DNA from: Terriglobia bacterium
Lineage (GTDB): Bacteria > Acidobacteriota > Terriglobia > Bryobacterales > Bryobacteraceae
Assembly (NCBI GenBank): GCA_020073265.1
Contig: JAIQFN010000014.1
Span: forward strand, 45,778 to 109,777
Direction of reading: 5' to 3'
DNA length: 64,000 nucleotides
Below, one piece after another: positions 38,576 through 47,160 of this stretch. Below the pieces are notes generated by a model that saw nothing but the letters and a program-made list of their open reading frames with translations, did no database searches and was not told the DNA's origin. Both the position numbers and the translations under genes were made by a program. How positions within the stretch are numbered: the first letter of the stretch is position 1; every line of letters starts with the position of its first letter.

Positions 38576-39637
38576 GTGCAAACTTCCGAGATCCTCAGAG
38601 CCTGGGGCAAAATCCTCAAAGGACAGCGGCCCTCACTGTCCATCGAGATCACGCGGGAGTGTCCTCTTCGCTGTCCGGGATGCTATGCGTATGAAGACGC
38701 GCATCTGGGCGGCGGAGTCACACTGCGGGAGCTCTCCGACTACAAGGGGTCAACGCTGATCGATGGGGTCCTGGCGGTGGTCGATCTGCAGAAGCCTTTG
38801 CACCTGTCGATCGTGGGCGGGGATCCCCTGGTGCGATACCGCGAGCTCCAGATCCTGGTTCCGCAATTGCTGGATCGTGGTATTCACGTCCAGATCGTGA
38901 CCAGCGCCTTCCGGCCTCTGTCGCCCCAGTGGGCGTACCTGCCCCACATGAACGTGGTCGTTTCGATCGACGGTTTACAGCCCGAGCACGATGCCCGCCG
39001 AGCTCCCGCGACTTACGAACGAATCTTGAAAAACATCAAGGGCCAGCGGATCACGATCCACTGCACCATCACCGGTCAAATGATGAAGCGCCCAGGCTAT
39101 CTCCAGGAGTTCCTGGAATTCTGGACGCCCCGGTCGGAGGTGAACAAAGTGTGGTTCAGCATTTTCACTCCGCAGTTGGGAGACCGCCTGCCGGAAATGT
39201 TGACACCCGCCGAACGCCTCCAGGCCATTGCGGAAATGACCGAGTTCCGCAAGAAGTTTCCCAAGCTGGATATGCCCGAGGGACTCATCCGGCAATTTGC
39301 CGCGCCGCCACACAGTCCGGCCGAGTGTATATTCGCCCAGACCACCCAGACACTGTCGGCGGACCTTAGAACCCGGATCGTTCCCTGCCAGTTCGGAGGG
39401 AGTCCGGACTGCCGCTCCTGCGGCTGCGTCGCCTCCATGGGATTGGCCGCGGTGGCCGCTCACAAGCTGGGCGGTTTCATTCCGGTGGGAGCAATCTTCA
39501 AGGCTTCGGTCAAGATCGGCCAGGCGGTCTCCCGGCTCGCCACCGCCGAAGAGCCAGATCACCAGTTGCTGCGGGTGCTGCCGTCAACCCGAGAGAAAGT
39601 GTTCGAGGAGCAAGAATTTGTCAAACGTGAAGGATGA
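38576..39637 (+). CDS. Radical SAM protein with C-terminal cysteine cluster
   Basis: A 353-residue radical SAM enzyme. The cluster motif is Cys29, Cys33, Cys36 in ITRECPLRCPGCY. The SAM-binding GGDP strand is in LSIVGGDPLVRYREL. The C-terminal part holds an auxiliary-cluster-like set of cysteines (AECIFAQ, VPCQFGGSPDCRSCGC), as in SPASM/Twitch enzymes, followed by a membrane-prone stretch (MGLAAVAAHKLGGFIPVGAIF). It starts at GTG 38576. Its last 20 bases overlap the class II aldolase gene, so the two should be made together. Substrate unknown; a hopanoid-HpnH-like or peptide-modifying role are both possible. Confidence 0.82.
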   Translation: MQTSEILRAWGKILKGQRPSLSIEITRECPLRCPGCYAYEDAHLGGGVTLRELSDYKGSTLIDGVLAVVDLQKPLHLSIVGGDPLVRYRELQILVPQLLDRGIHVQIVTSAFRPLSPQWAYLPHMNVVVSIDGLQPEHDARRAPATYERILKNIKGQRITIHCTITGQMMKRPGYLQEFLEFWTPRSEVNKVWFSIFTPQLGDRLPEMLTPAERLQAIAEMTEFRKKFPKLDMPEGLIRQFAAPPHSPAECIFAQTTQTLSADLRTRIVPCQFGGSPDCRSCGCVASMGLAAVAAHKLGGFIPVGAIFKASVKIGQAVSRLATAEEPDHQLLRVLPSTREKVFEEQEFVKREG

Positions 39638-40685
39638 GATCACCTCGTTGTTGGAACTCTCCGGACGCATCGGCCAGAATGCGTTATTGACGCAGGCCAG
39701 CACGGGGAACACCTCGGTAAAGCTGGGGAACGTTTTGTGGGTCAAGGCCTCCGGCACCTGGCTCGCGCATGCCAGGCAGCACAACATTCTGATGCCGATG
39801 GACCTCGAATATGCCCGCGAGTGTGTCCGCCGGAATGTCGATCCGGCCAAGAAACACCCCAGCGCTTCGGAAGACCACCCCGGCCCTTCCATCGAGACGG
39901 CGCTGCACGTCGTGCTGCCGCATCGGGTAGTCATCCATGTTCATTCCGTTAACACGATCGCCTGGGCGGTTCGCGAGGACGCCGAGGCGTGCCTGGCCCA
40001 GCGCCTGGCAGGTCTGCGCTGGCGATGGATCCCTTATGTGCCCTCTGGCCTTCCCCTGGCGATGGAGATCGAACGGGCGCTATCCGGCGCACTCGACGCG
40101 GACGTGTTCGTCCTGGGCAATCACGGCCTGGTGGTCGGCGGCCCGGACTGCGCCGCCGCGGAAGCCTTGCTGTGGGAGGTGGAGCGCCGTGTGGCCACTA
40201 CGGCCCGCCGGGCTCCCAAAGCCGATTGCGCCGCCCTGGAACGGATCGCTCATGAGTCAGGCTGGCATTTGGCCGGGAACGTGACGGTGCACGCGCTGGC
40301 GACCGACGCGGTGTCGGCTCGAATTCTTGCAGGCGGACTGCTGTATCCGTGCCAGGCGATTTTTTCCAACTGCAATACGCCGGCCGTGTTCAGCGCGGTT
40401 CCGTGTCCGCAGCCTGGCGAGGCCAGCGAGAGCCGGCACAGCGGGCGTCCTTTTCTGATTGTCCAGGGATGCGGCGTGGTATTCAGCCAGACCATCACCC
40501 CGGCCGAGGCTGCGATCCTCAATGGCCTCGCGCAGGTAGTCCGGAGAATTCCCGCCGACGCCCCGGTTCGCTATCTCACCGAGAAAGAGCTCGCCGACGG
40601 CCTCAGCGTGGAGGCCTACCGCTATCGCGAGCTGGCCAACCGCCAGGCGCACAGTCTAACGCACGCCATGGTCCGGGCCAGTTGA
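39618..40685 (+). CDS. Class II aldolase/adducin family protein
   Basis: A 355-residue protein. The N-terminal half is a class II aldolase fold with STGNTSVKLG, a metal-site pair in VVIHVHSVNTIAW, and the third ligand in VLGNHGLVVGG. These enzymes are zinc-dependent aldolases or epimerases for phosphorylated sugars. The C-terminal 130 residues (after WHLAGNVTVHALATDAV) form an extra domain seen in longer members of this family. I take TTG 39618 as start because GAGGAG lies seven bases before it; GTG 39627 is the alternative. It overlaps the radical SAM gene. Confidence 0.82.
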   Translation: MSNVKDEITSLLELSGRIGQNALLTQASTGNTSVKLGNVLWVKASGTWLAHARQHNILMPMDLEYARECVRRNVDPAKKHPSASEDHPGPSIETALHVVLPHRVVIHVHSVNTIAWAVREDAEACLAQRLAGLRWRWIPYVPSGLPLAMEIERALSGALDADVFVLGNHGLVVGGPDCAAAEALLWEVERRVATTARRAPKADCAALERIAHESGWHLAGNVTVHALATDAVSARILAGGLLYPCQAIFSNCNTPAVFSAVPCPQPGEASESRHSGRPFLIVQGCGVVFSQTITPAEAAILNGLAQVVRRIPADAPVRYLTEKELADGLSVEAYRYRELANRQAHSLTHAMVRAS

Positions 40686-40716
40686 TACACTGAAGATCCG
40701 TCCCAACCTTTGTGCC

Positions 40717-41700
40717 ATGCAATTCGTCAACCTCGGCTCGAGCGGCCTGAAAGTATCCCGCATCTGCCTGGGCGCCATGACCTACGGGTCCAAGCGCTGG
40801 CGCGAATGGGTTCTGGAAGAAGAGGAGAGCCGCCCGTTCATCCGGCGCGCGGTCGAGTTGGGTATCAACTTCTTCGACACCGCGGACGTATATTCGCACG
40901 GCGTCAGCGAGGAGATTCTCGGCCGTGCGCTCAAGGATTTCGGCCCGCCGCGCGACCGGCTGGTGATCGCCACCAAAGTCTTCAGCCCCATGGGAGACGA
41001 TCCGAACCTGCGCGGCCTGTCGCGCAAGCATATCCTGCATTCCATCGACGACAGCCTGCGGCGCCTGGGCGTGGACTACGTGGATCTCTACCAGATCCAC
41101 CGATTCGACTACCACACTCCCATCCGGGAAACCTTGGAAGCGCTCGACCAGGTGGTGCGCTCGGGCAAAGCGCGCTATATCGGCGCTTCTTCCATGTTCG
41201 CCTGGCAATTCGCGAGGATGCTATACACCTCCGACCAGTTGGGGCTGGCGCGATTCGTGGCCATGCAGAATCACTACAACCTGATCTATCGCGAGGAAGA
41301 GCGCGAGATGAATCCGCTGTGCCGCGAGGAAGGCGTAGGGCTGATCCCCTGGAGTCCTCTGGCGCGCGGTTTTCTGATGGGTAACCGGCGCAAGGAGGAT
41401 TTCGGCGAGACCGTCCGCTCCCGGACGGATGAGTACGCGCAACGCATGTACTACCAGGATTCCGATTTTGCCGTGGTCGACCGGGTGACCGAGATAGCCC
41501 GGAGGCGCGAAGTTTCCAACGCCCAGGTCGCCTTGGCTTGGGTGCTGGCTCAGCCCGGAGTCACGTCGCCGATCATCGGAGCCAGCCGCATGCAGCACCT
41601 GGATGACGCCATGGCGTCGTTACAACTCAAGCTGGAAGAAGGGGAGCTGAAGGCGCTCGCCGAGCCTTACCAGCCGCACCGTGTGCTGGGACACTTCTAA
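40717..41700 (+). CDS. Aldo/keto reductase
   Basis: A 327-residue NADPH-dependent reductase. The AKR tetrad is visible: Asp and Tyr in FFDTADVYSHG, Lys in VIATKV, and His in LYQIHRFD. The cofactor segment is IPWSPLARGFL and the C-terminal SPIIGASRMQHLDDAM. The sequence resembles the AKR11/YghZ-like group that acts on small aldehydes. It lies 31 bases after the aldolase gene on the same strand, so it may belong to the same transcript. Confidence 0.93.
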   Translation: MQFVNLGSSGLKVSRICLGAMTYGSKRWREWVLEEEESRPFIRRAVELGINFFDTADVYSHGVSEEILGRALKDFGPPRDRLVIATKVFSPMGDDPNLRGLSRKHILHSIDDSLRRLGVDYVDLYQIHRFDYHTPIRETLEALDQVVRSGKARYIGASSMFAWQFARMLYTSDQLGLARFVAMQNHYNLIYREEEREMNPLCREEGVGLIPWSPLARGFLMGNRRKEDFGETVRSRTDEYAQRMYYQDSDFAVVDRVTEIARRREVSNAQVALAWVLAQPGVTSPIIGASRMQHLDDAMASLQLKLEEGELKALAEPYQPHRVLGHF

Positions 41701-41728
41701 TACCGGCCCCGCTGAATTTGATTGGGAC

Positions 41729-41962
41729 CTAGTGAGCGGATACGGGAACAGCTTTTTTGCGGGCGGCCCGGCGCTTTTCAACGGGAGGCTGGCGATCGCT
41801 CTTCTTGAGCGCGGACAACGCGATGGCTAACACGAATTTCTTCTCGCCGTGATCGTCAAATTTGATGACGATGTGCTCCTCGGTACATGAAATCACTGAA
41901 CCCAAGCCGTACTTGGAGTGTTCGATCTGCGCGCCTGGCGCGAAAGCTGGTTTGCTGGCCAT
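41729..41962 (-). CDS. Small tudor-like basic protein
   Basis: A 77-residue protein with a compact beta-barrel core, GAQIEHSKYGLGSVISCTEEHIVIKFDDHGEKKFVL, and a basic tail (KRRAARKKAV). The core matches the C-terminal tudor-like domain of UvrD/PcrA helicases, which binds RNA polymerase; as a stand-alone domain its role is unknown. Convergent with the aldo/keto reductase. Confidence 0.75.
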   Translation of the reverse strand: MASKPAFAPGAQIEHSKYGLGSVISCTEEHIVIKFDDHGEKKFVLAIALSALKKSDRQPPVEKRRAARKKAVPVSAH

Positions 41963-42159
41963 AGGGGGAAGGGTAATGCCTCAATATCATGATAACATTT
42001 TGTTGGTGTTTTGTCCCAAGCCGTTCCGGCGCGGCGATTCAATGGAACTTTTCGCCGCCTGACGGGTGAAACATATAAGGGACGCTGGGCCTTCCGTGGT
42101 TTCCCATCACCTTAGGCCGGCCGTTCCGAACTTACCCGGCTATTAAATCACGATCACGT

Positions 42160-44055
42160 ATGTTGAAACTGGCACGAGTAATCCTTCTTTTCCTGGCTGC
42201 ACTGGGCGGGCCGGCGGCCGCTCAAGTCTTCGATAACACCGGCAACAACCTGCTGAATGGGACCTATTACTTCCGCCAAGTCGCCTACAGCTTCGGCCAG
42301 GGCCTGTCTGCCGCGGCGTACGGCAACATCAAGTTCGATGGCGCCGGGAATTACCAGATTTTCGGCGCCATGGAGATCGACAGTAACTCCGGCTTTCCGC
42401 AACCTTATTCCTCCAGCGGCACCTACTCGATCTCCGCCAGCGGTTTCGGGTTCCTCTCCAACCAACTCCTGGGAAGCCCCACTTACGGAACCATTTCGAA
42501 CGGCATCTTCATCGGCAGCAGCACCGAAAGCGGGTTCAACGATCTGTTTATCGCGGCGCCTGTCAACGGGCAGAGCGCCGGAACATTGCAGGGCTCTTAC
42601 ACGCTCGCCTATATCCATCCGCTGATTCCCTTCGACGCGCTGCTTCAAATGAGTCCCAACGGAGCCGGAACCGTCGGAACCGTGGCCGTGAGCGCCTACC
42701 AGGTCGACCCAGCTCCCATCAGTCAGTCCATCACCGGAGTGAAATACATCGTCAGCAACAACGCGTTTGTGCTTACCTTTCCGAACTCGCAGACCAACGT
42801 GCTGGTGGGACAAGAGTACTTGTATTCGTCGCCGGACGGCAGCTTCGTCTTCGGCGGGTCGCCGGTGGACTTCGACATGTTCGTCGGAGTGCGCAGCGGA
42901 TCGGCGGGCACTAACTTCGGCAACGCTCTGTATTACCAGGCTGGACTGGACGAAGACGTTACTCAACTGGCCGCCCAGTCAGTGGGCTTCGATAGCTTCT
43001 ATGGATCGTTCAACGCAAACAACGGGGTCATCGTGGGACACCAGCGTGTCCAGGCGAACTCCGTGGTTTACGGCTATACCTACGACGACACGTATCCGCA
43101 GAACACCAATGGCGACTACAGCGATACATTCACCTCCGCCCGATATTTCGGAGGGAACGGCGGAGCGGTGCGGATCGGCCTTGGAATCGGACCGTTGCTC
43201 TCCATCTCGGTAGCCGTACAGGCGCCTAACTTCAGCCACTCCGGCGTGTATCTGAACCCCACCGGCGTGGTGAACGCCGCCAGCTCCGCTCCTTTTACCG
43301 CGGGTGTGGCGCGAGGCGAATTGATCACCTTGGTCGGCACCAACATCGGGCCCAGCACCCTGCAGGTGGCTGCCGACGTTCCTTTTCCCACCAAGCTCGG
43401 AGGCGTGCAGGTGATGATCAACAATGTTCCGGCGCCCATTTACTATGTAAGCCAGAACCAGATCTCGGCCATCGTGCCCTATCAGACCTCCAACATTGCC
43501 CAGATTCAGGTGATCAACAACGGCACTCCATCCAACGCCGTGACCGAGTTCGTGGTTCTAACCGCGCCGGGCGTGTTCACGCAGCCGGCCGGCGGAGTGG
43601 GCTATGCGGCGGCGCTGCACCCCGATTTTTCGCTCATCACGCCCTCCAGTCCGGCGCAGCCCGGTGAAACGATCGCGGTGTTCGTTACCGGACTCGGAGA
43701 CGTCTTTCCAGCCATTCCGGACGGTTCCGCCGGGCCATCCCCGAGCTTCAGCACCGCCACCAATCCGATCTCGGCCGGCATCAACGGCCAGACGGCGACA
43801 GTCACCTATTCCGGCCTGGCGCCGGGGCTGGCCGGCTTATATCAGATCGATCTACAAATCCCCAGCGGTCTTACACCGGGCGACAATTTCTTGGAAATTT
43901 CCGGACCTGACTCGTTTGCCGCGGAGGCCTTGATCTCCATCGGCTCGGGGGCTTCCTCGGCCGAGGCTCAGCCTGCCGAGGCCCGCGTCCTGGCGCGGCG
44001 CAACATGCCCACGGTTTCGTTCCGGCCCCGCGGACCCATGTTTCCCACTCCCTAA
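42160..44055 (+). CDS. Exported protein with TIGR03437 (Solibacter C-terminal) domain
   Basis: A 631-residue secreted protein. The signal peptide is MLKLARVILLFLAALGGPAAAQ. The N-terminal half is a beta-rich domain with GTYYFRQVAYSFG, and the second half carries the TIGR03437 region. Recognisable pieces are GVVNAASSAPFTAGVARGELITLVGTNIGP, LGGVQVMINNVPAPIYYVSQNQISAIVPYQ, GETIAVFVTGLGDVFPAIPDG, and LAGLYQIDLQIPSGLTPGDN. That domain is expanded in Bryobacterales/Solibacter and is the best taxonomic marker here. It likely acts in surface adhesion or carbohydrate binding, but this is not established. Confidence 0.9.
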   Translation: MLKLARVILLFLAALGGPAAAQVFDNTGNNLLNGTYYFRQVAYSFGQGLSAAAYGNIKFDGAGNYQIFGAMEIDSNSGFPQPYSSSGTYSISASGFGFLSNQLLGSPTYGTISNGIFIGSSTESGFNDLFIAAPVNGQSAGTLQGSYTLAYIHPLIPFDALLQMSPNGAGTVGTVAVSAYQVDPAPISQSITGVKYIVSNNAFVLTFPNSQTNVLVGQEYLYSSPDGSFVFGGSPVDFDMFVGVRSGSAGTNFGNALYYQAGLDEDVTQLAAQSVGFDSFYGSFNANNGVIVGHQRVQANSVVYGYTYDDTYPQNTNGDYSDTFTSARYFGGNGGAVRIGLGIGPLLSISVAVQAPNFSHSGVYLNPTGVVNAASSAPFTAGVARGELITLVGTNIGPSTLQVAADVPFPTKLGGVQVMINNVPAPIYYVSQNQISAIVPYQTSNIAQIQVINNGTPSNAVTEFVVLTAPGVFTQPAGGVGYAAALHPDFSLITPSSPAQPGETIAVFVTGLGDVFPAIPDGSAGPSPSFSTATNPISAGINGQTATVTYSGLAPGLAGLYQIDLQIPSGLTPGDNFLEISGPDSFAAEALISIGSGASSAEAQPAEARVLARRNMPTVSFRPRGPMFPTP

Positions 44056-44174
44056 CAGCCATGGCTCGGCAAGTGGGCGTGAACCCAGAACGCCGATTCC
44101 GAGCCACGACCGTTAGGGAGTGGTTGTGCCTGATCCCTTCCGGCTTGGACCTATAATGGGAACAGCCGTTTGGA

Positions 44175-44645
44175 ATGGAAGCCCTTAAGAAGAAGCTCGA
44201 AGAAGAGATTGCGGCGCTCGACAACGAACTGCGGATTCAACTTCCGCGCGAAATCTCCAAGGCCCGCGCGCACGGAGATCTGAGCGAAAACGCCGAATAC
44301 CACGCCGCCAAAGAGCGCCAGGGCATGGTGAACGCCCGGCTGGGACAGCTTCGACAGCGCCTGCGCGAGCTGTCCATGATCGACATGACCCGCATCCCGC
44401 GCGACCGCGTGGGACTCGGCTCTTCGGTCAAAGTGCTGGACCTGCAGAAGGACGAAGAGATCACCTATCAACTGGTGACCAGCGAGGAAGCCAACGTCGC
44501 GGCCGGCCGGATCTCCACCACTTCACCCATCGGAAAAGGGCTGCTGGGCAAACAGGTGGGCGATACCGTCAAGGTGACCATTCCAGGAGGCGTTCGCGAG
44601 CTGGAGATCGTCCAGTTGACCACCATCCACGACCAACCGGCATGA
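44175..44645 (+). CDS. greA: Transcription elongation factor GreA
   Basis: A 156-residue factor that rescues backtracked RNA polymerase by stimulating transcript cleavage. The N-terminal coiled coil has the GDLSENAEYHAAKERQ tip with its acidic residues; the C-terminal FKBP-like domain has ISTTSPIGKGLLGKQVGDTVKV. A perfect TATAAT at 44152-44157 precedes it with no good -35 in place. The next gene follows after 37 bases. Confidence 0.97.
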   Translation: MEALKKKLEEEIAALDNELRIQLPREISKARAHGDLSENAEYHAAKERQGMVNARLGQLRQRLRELSMIDMTRIPRDRVGLGSSVKVLDLQKDEEITYQLVTSEEANVAAGRISTTSPIGKGLLGKQVGDTVKVTIPGGVRELEIVQLTTIHDQPA

Positions 44646-44682
44646 TCCGCAATCGGGTAGAATCGGAAAGGGCCGTACGGCA

Positions 44683-45315
44683 ATGACATATACCCGCGCG
44701 ATCGGCACGGCGTGCAACAAGGTGATTCGGTTGATCGTGCACGGGCTGGCCCTCTCCAAGATTCATCCCAACGTTCTGACGTTTCTGGGGCTGGTGATCA
44801 ACATCGCCGCCGCGGTTCTGCTGGCGGCCGGCCGTTTCCGAACCGCCGGCTTCGTCATCATCGGCGCCGGGCTGTTCGATATGGTGGACGGCCGCGTGGC
44901 CCGCGAAACCAACCGCGTGACCCGGTTCGGCGGCTTCTTCGATTCCGTGCTCGACCGTTACTCCGACCTGGCCCTGCTGATGGGCCTGCTGGTGTACTAC
45001 GGAATCATCAACCGGCCTTTCTACGTGGTGTTGACCGCCATCGTCATGGCCGGTTCGGTGATGGTCAGCTACACCCGCGCGCGCGCCGAGAACACCATCC
45101 CCAGTTGCAAGGTCGGCTTCATGGAGCGCCCCGAGCGCGTGGTGCTGCTGATCATTGGGGCTCTGTTCGATCGCATGGCGCCGGTGCTGTGGGTGATCGC
45201 GGCGTTAGCCAATATCACAGTGATTCACCGCATGGTTTTCACTTATCAGGAAACCAAGCAGCTGGAGGACGCGCAACTCGGCCGCACCGTGGTTCACGAG
45301 CGTTCGCCATTGTAA
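44683..45315 (+). CDS. CDP-alcohol phosphatidyltransferase
   Basis: A 210-residue integral membrane enzyme that transfers a phosphatidyl group from CDP-diacylglycerol to an alcohol. The catalytic metal motif is intact: Asp66, Asp69, Asp87 and Asp91 in FDMVDGRVAR..FGGFFDSVLDRYSD. Six hydrophobic helices are expected. The loop MERPERVVLL resembles inositol-phosphate or archaetidyl-type transferases more than PgsA, so the acceptor alcohol cannot be fixed and I give no symbol. Confidence 0.9.
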   Translation: MTYTRAIGTACNKVIRLIVHGLALSKIHPNVLTFLGLVINIAAAVLLAAGRFRTAGFVIIGAGLFDMVDGRVARETNRVTRFGGFFDSVLDRYSDLALLMGLLVYYGIINRPFYVVLTAIVMAGSVMVSYTRARAENTIPSCKVGFMERPERVVLLIIGALFDRMAPVLWVIAALANITVIHRMVFTYQETKQLEDAQLGRTVVHERSPL

Positions 45316-45338
45316 ACTCGGGCGGCTGCCAGCCGCGC

Positions 45339-46055
45339 TCAAACCACCGCGGAGCTTCTGGGCGCAGCTTCCATGCTGTTCTCGTTGAAGCTGTACCCAA
45401 ATCCCCGCACCGCGCGAATGAAGGCGGGATTGGCGGGATCCGGTTCGATTTTCTGGCGCAGGCGCAGGATGTAGACGTCCACGGTGCGGTCGGTCACCGC
45501 GCGGTCATGGCCCCACACCGAGTCCAAAAGCTGCTCGCGGCTGTACACCACGCCCGGCCGGCTCATCAGGAACTCGAGCAGGCGGAATTCGGTCGCCGTC
45601 AGCGCGATTTCGATCCCGCGCAGCAGCACCCGGCAACTGGCACGATCCAGTTCGAGCGCTCCGGCGCGGATGGTGCGGGCCGGCGCGGCCTGGGTCCGGA
45701 ACTGATTCTTGATGCGCGCGATCAATTCGCGGATGAAAAACGGCTTGACGATGTAGTCGTTGGCGCCCAATTCCAGTCCCAGGATGCGGTCCGTTTCCGA
45801 AACCCGCGCGGTGAGAAATATGATGGGCACGTGTCCGAGTTCGGAGTGGCCGCGCAGGCCCTTGCAGATCTCCAGGCCATCCGAATCCGGCAGCATGATG
45901 TCCAGGATGATAAGGTCCGGCCGCTCCCTGCGGCACAGCTCCAGCGCACCCTTGCCGGTCTGGGATCCGGCCACGGCAAAGCCATCCTTTTCCAGGTTGT
46001 ACTTCACCAGGGCGAAGAGGTCCGAGTCATCCTCAATTAGAACGATTTTCTTCAT
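45339..46055 (-). CDS. OmpR/PhoB-type response regulator, orphan
   Basis: A 238-residue two-domain regulator. The receiver domain has KIVLIEDDSDLF, the acceptor in LIILDIMLPDSDG and Lys in YIVKPF. The winged-helix domain has LTATEFRLLEFLMSRPGVVYSREQLLDSVWG and RTVDVYILRLRQKI. No histidine kinase gene is adjacent. It sits between convergent and same-strand housekeeping genes, so its partner is elsewhere. Confidence 0.95.
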   Translation of the reverse strand: MKKIVLIEDDSDLFALVKYNLEKDGFAVAGSQTGKGALELCRRERPDLIILDIMLPDSDGLEICKGLRGHSELGHVPIIFLTARVSETDRILGLELGANDYIVKPFFIRELIARIKNQFRTQAAPARTIRAGALELDRASCRVLLRGIEIALTATEFRLLEFLMSRPGVVYSREQLLDSVWGHDRAVTDRTVDVYILRLRQKIEPDPANPAFIRAVRGFGYSFNENSMEAAPRSSAVV

Positions 46056-46135
46056 GGCTTCGAGGCAGGCTTCACTACGAAGGTACCTTGATTTAGGTTA
46101 CAAAATCATGACGGCCCGGTTAAAGCTTGCTGAAG

Positions 46136-47152
46136 TCAGGCCAGATTCGCAATAACGGCATCCGTGAATTCGCTGGTGGAAGCGCCGCCGCCGATATCTG
46201 GTGTTAAGTGCTTCTGGTCCGCGTAGACCCGCTCGATGGCGGCTCGTAGCCGGACCGCGGCTGCCTGTTCGCCCAAATGGATCAGCATTAGAACCGACGA
46301 CAGCATCAGCGCCGTCGGATTCGCGATGCCTTTGCCGGCGATGTCGGGAGCGCTACCGTGCACCGCTTCGAAGACCGCATCGCGGTCGCCCATGTTGGCT
46401 CCCGGCACAACTCCCAGGCCGCCCACCAATCCGGCCGCCAGGTCGGACACGATGTCGCCATACAGGTTGGGCAGCAGGAGAATGTCGAAGGTCTCCGGGC
46501 GGATGACCAATTGCATGGACGCATTGTCCACGATCAGCTCCTTGTATTCGATCTCGGGGAATCGCTGCGCCACTTCGCGGCAGCATCGCAGAAACAACCC
46601 GTCGGCCAGCTTCATGATGTTGGCCTTGTGAATGGCCGTCACCTTCTTGCGGCCGGCCTTCTTCGCGAAATCGAAGGCGTATTCGGCGATGCGGATGGAC
46701 GCCACGCGGGTGATCACCTTGAGGCTGGTCACCACATCCTTCACCACCTCGTGCTCGAGGCCCGAGTAAAGATCCTCGGTGTTCTCGCGAAAGATCACCA
46801 TGTCGATGGTGACGTCGTCGAAGCGGGTCTTGACGCCGGGCAGGGAATGCACCGGGCGGACGTTGGCGTACAGATCGAACTGTCGGCGCAGAGCTACGTT
46901 GACGCTCTGAAATCCGCCGGCGATGGGCGTGGCCACGGGACCCTTGATGCCCACGTGCGTCCTCTCGAGCGACTCGATCACGTGCGGCGGGAGCACTTGC
47001 CCGGACTTGACGATGATGCCGGCATTCAGATCGGCGCGTTGCCAATCAATCGAAACGCCCGTCGCGTTGACAGCGCGGACCGTGGCTTCGGCGACTTCCG
47101 GACCGATGCCGTCTCCTGGGATTAGCGTAACGGGGTGCGACACTACTACCAT
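46136..47152 (-). CDS. NAD-type isocitrate dehydrogenase (IDH/IMDH family)
   Basis: A 338-residue beta-decarboxylating dehydrogenase. It has the family start HPVTLIPGDGIGPEV and the RENTEDLYSGLEHEV signature, which favours isocitrate over isopropylmalate. The catalytic lysine is in ITAIHKANIMKLADGLF-like sequence, and the metal site and NAD site are NLYGDIVSDLAAGLVGGLG and EAVHGSAPDIAGKGIANPTA. ATG 47152 is only 8 bases from the divergent purH ATG; a GTG at 47143 would give a slightly shorter protein and more room. Confidence 0.92.
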   Translation of the reverse strand: MVVVSHPVTLIPGDGIGPEVAEATVRAVNATGVSIDWQRADLNAGIIVKSGQVLPPHVIESLERTHVGIKGPVATPIAGGFQSVNVALRRQFDLYANVRPVHSLPGVKTRFDDVTIDMVIFRENTEDLYSGLEHEVVKDVVTSLKVITRVASIRIAEYAFDFAKKAGRKKVTAIHKANIMKLADGLFLRCCREVAQRFPEIEYKELIVDNASMQLVIRPETFDILLLPNLYGDIVSDLAAGLVGGLGVVPGANMGDRDAVFEAVHGSAPDIAGKGIANPTALMLSSVLMLIHLGEQAAAVRLRAAIERVYADQKHLTPDIGGGASTSEFTDAVIANLA

Positions 47153-47160
47153 TGTATGGA

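Noticed and set aside
41976..42062. A 28-codon ORF after a GGGGAAGG sequence upstream of the TIGR03437 gene
   Set aside because: The purine run is the complement of the start region of the tudor-like gene; the peptide has no signal or pattern.
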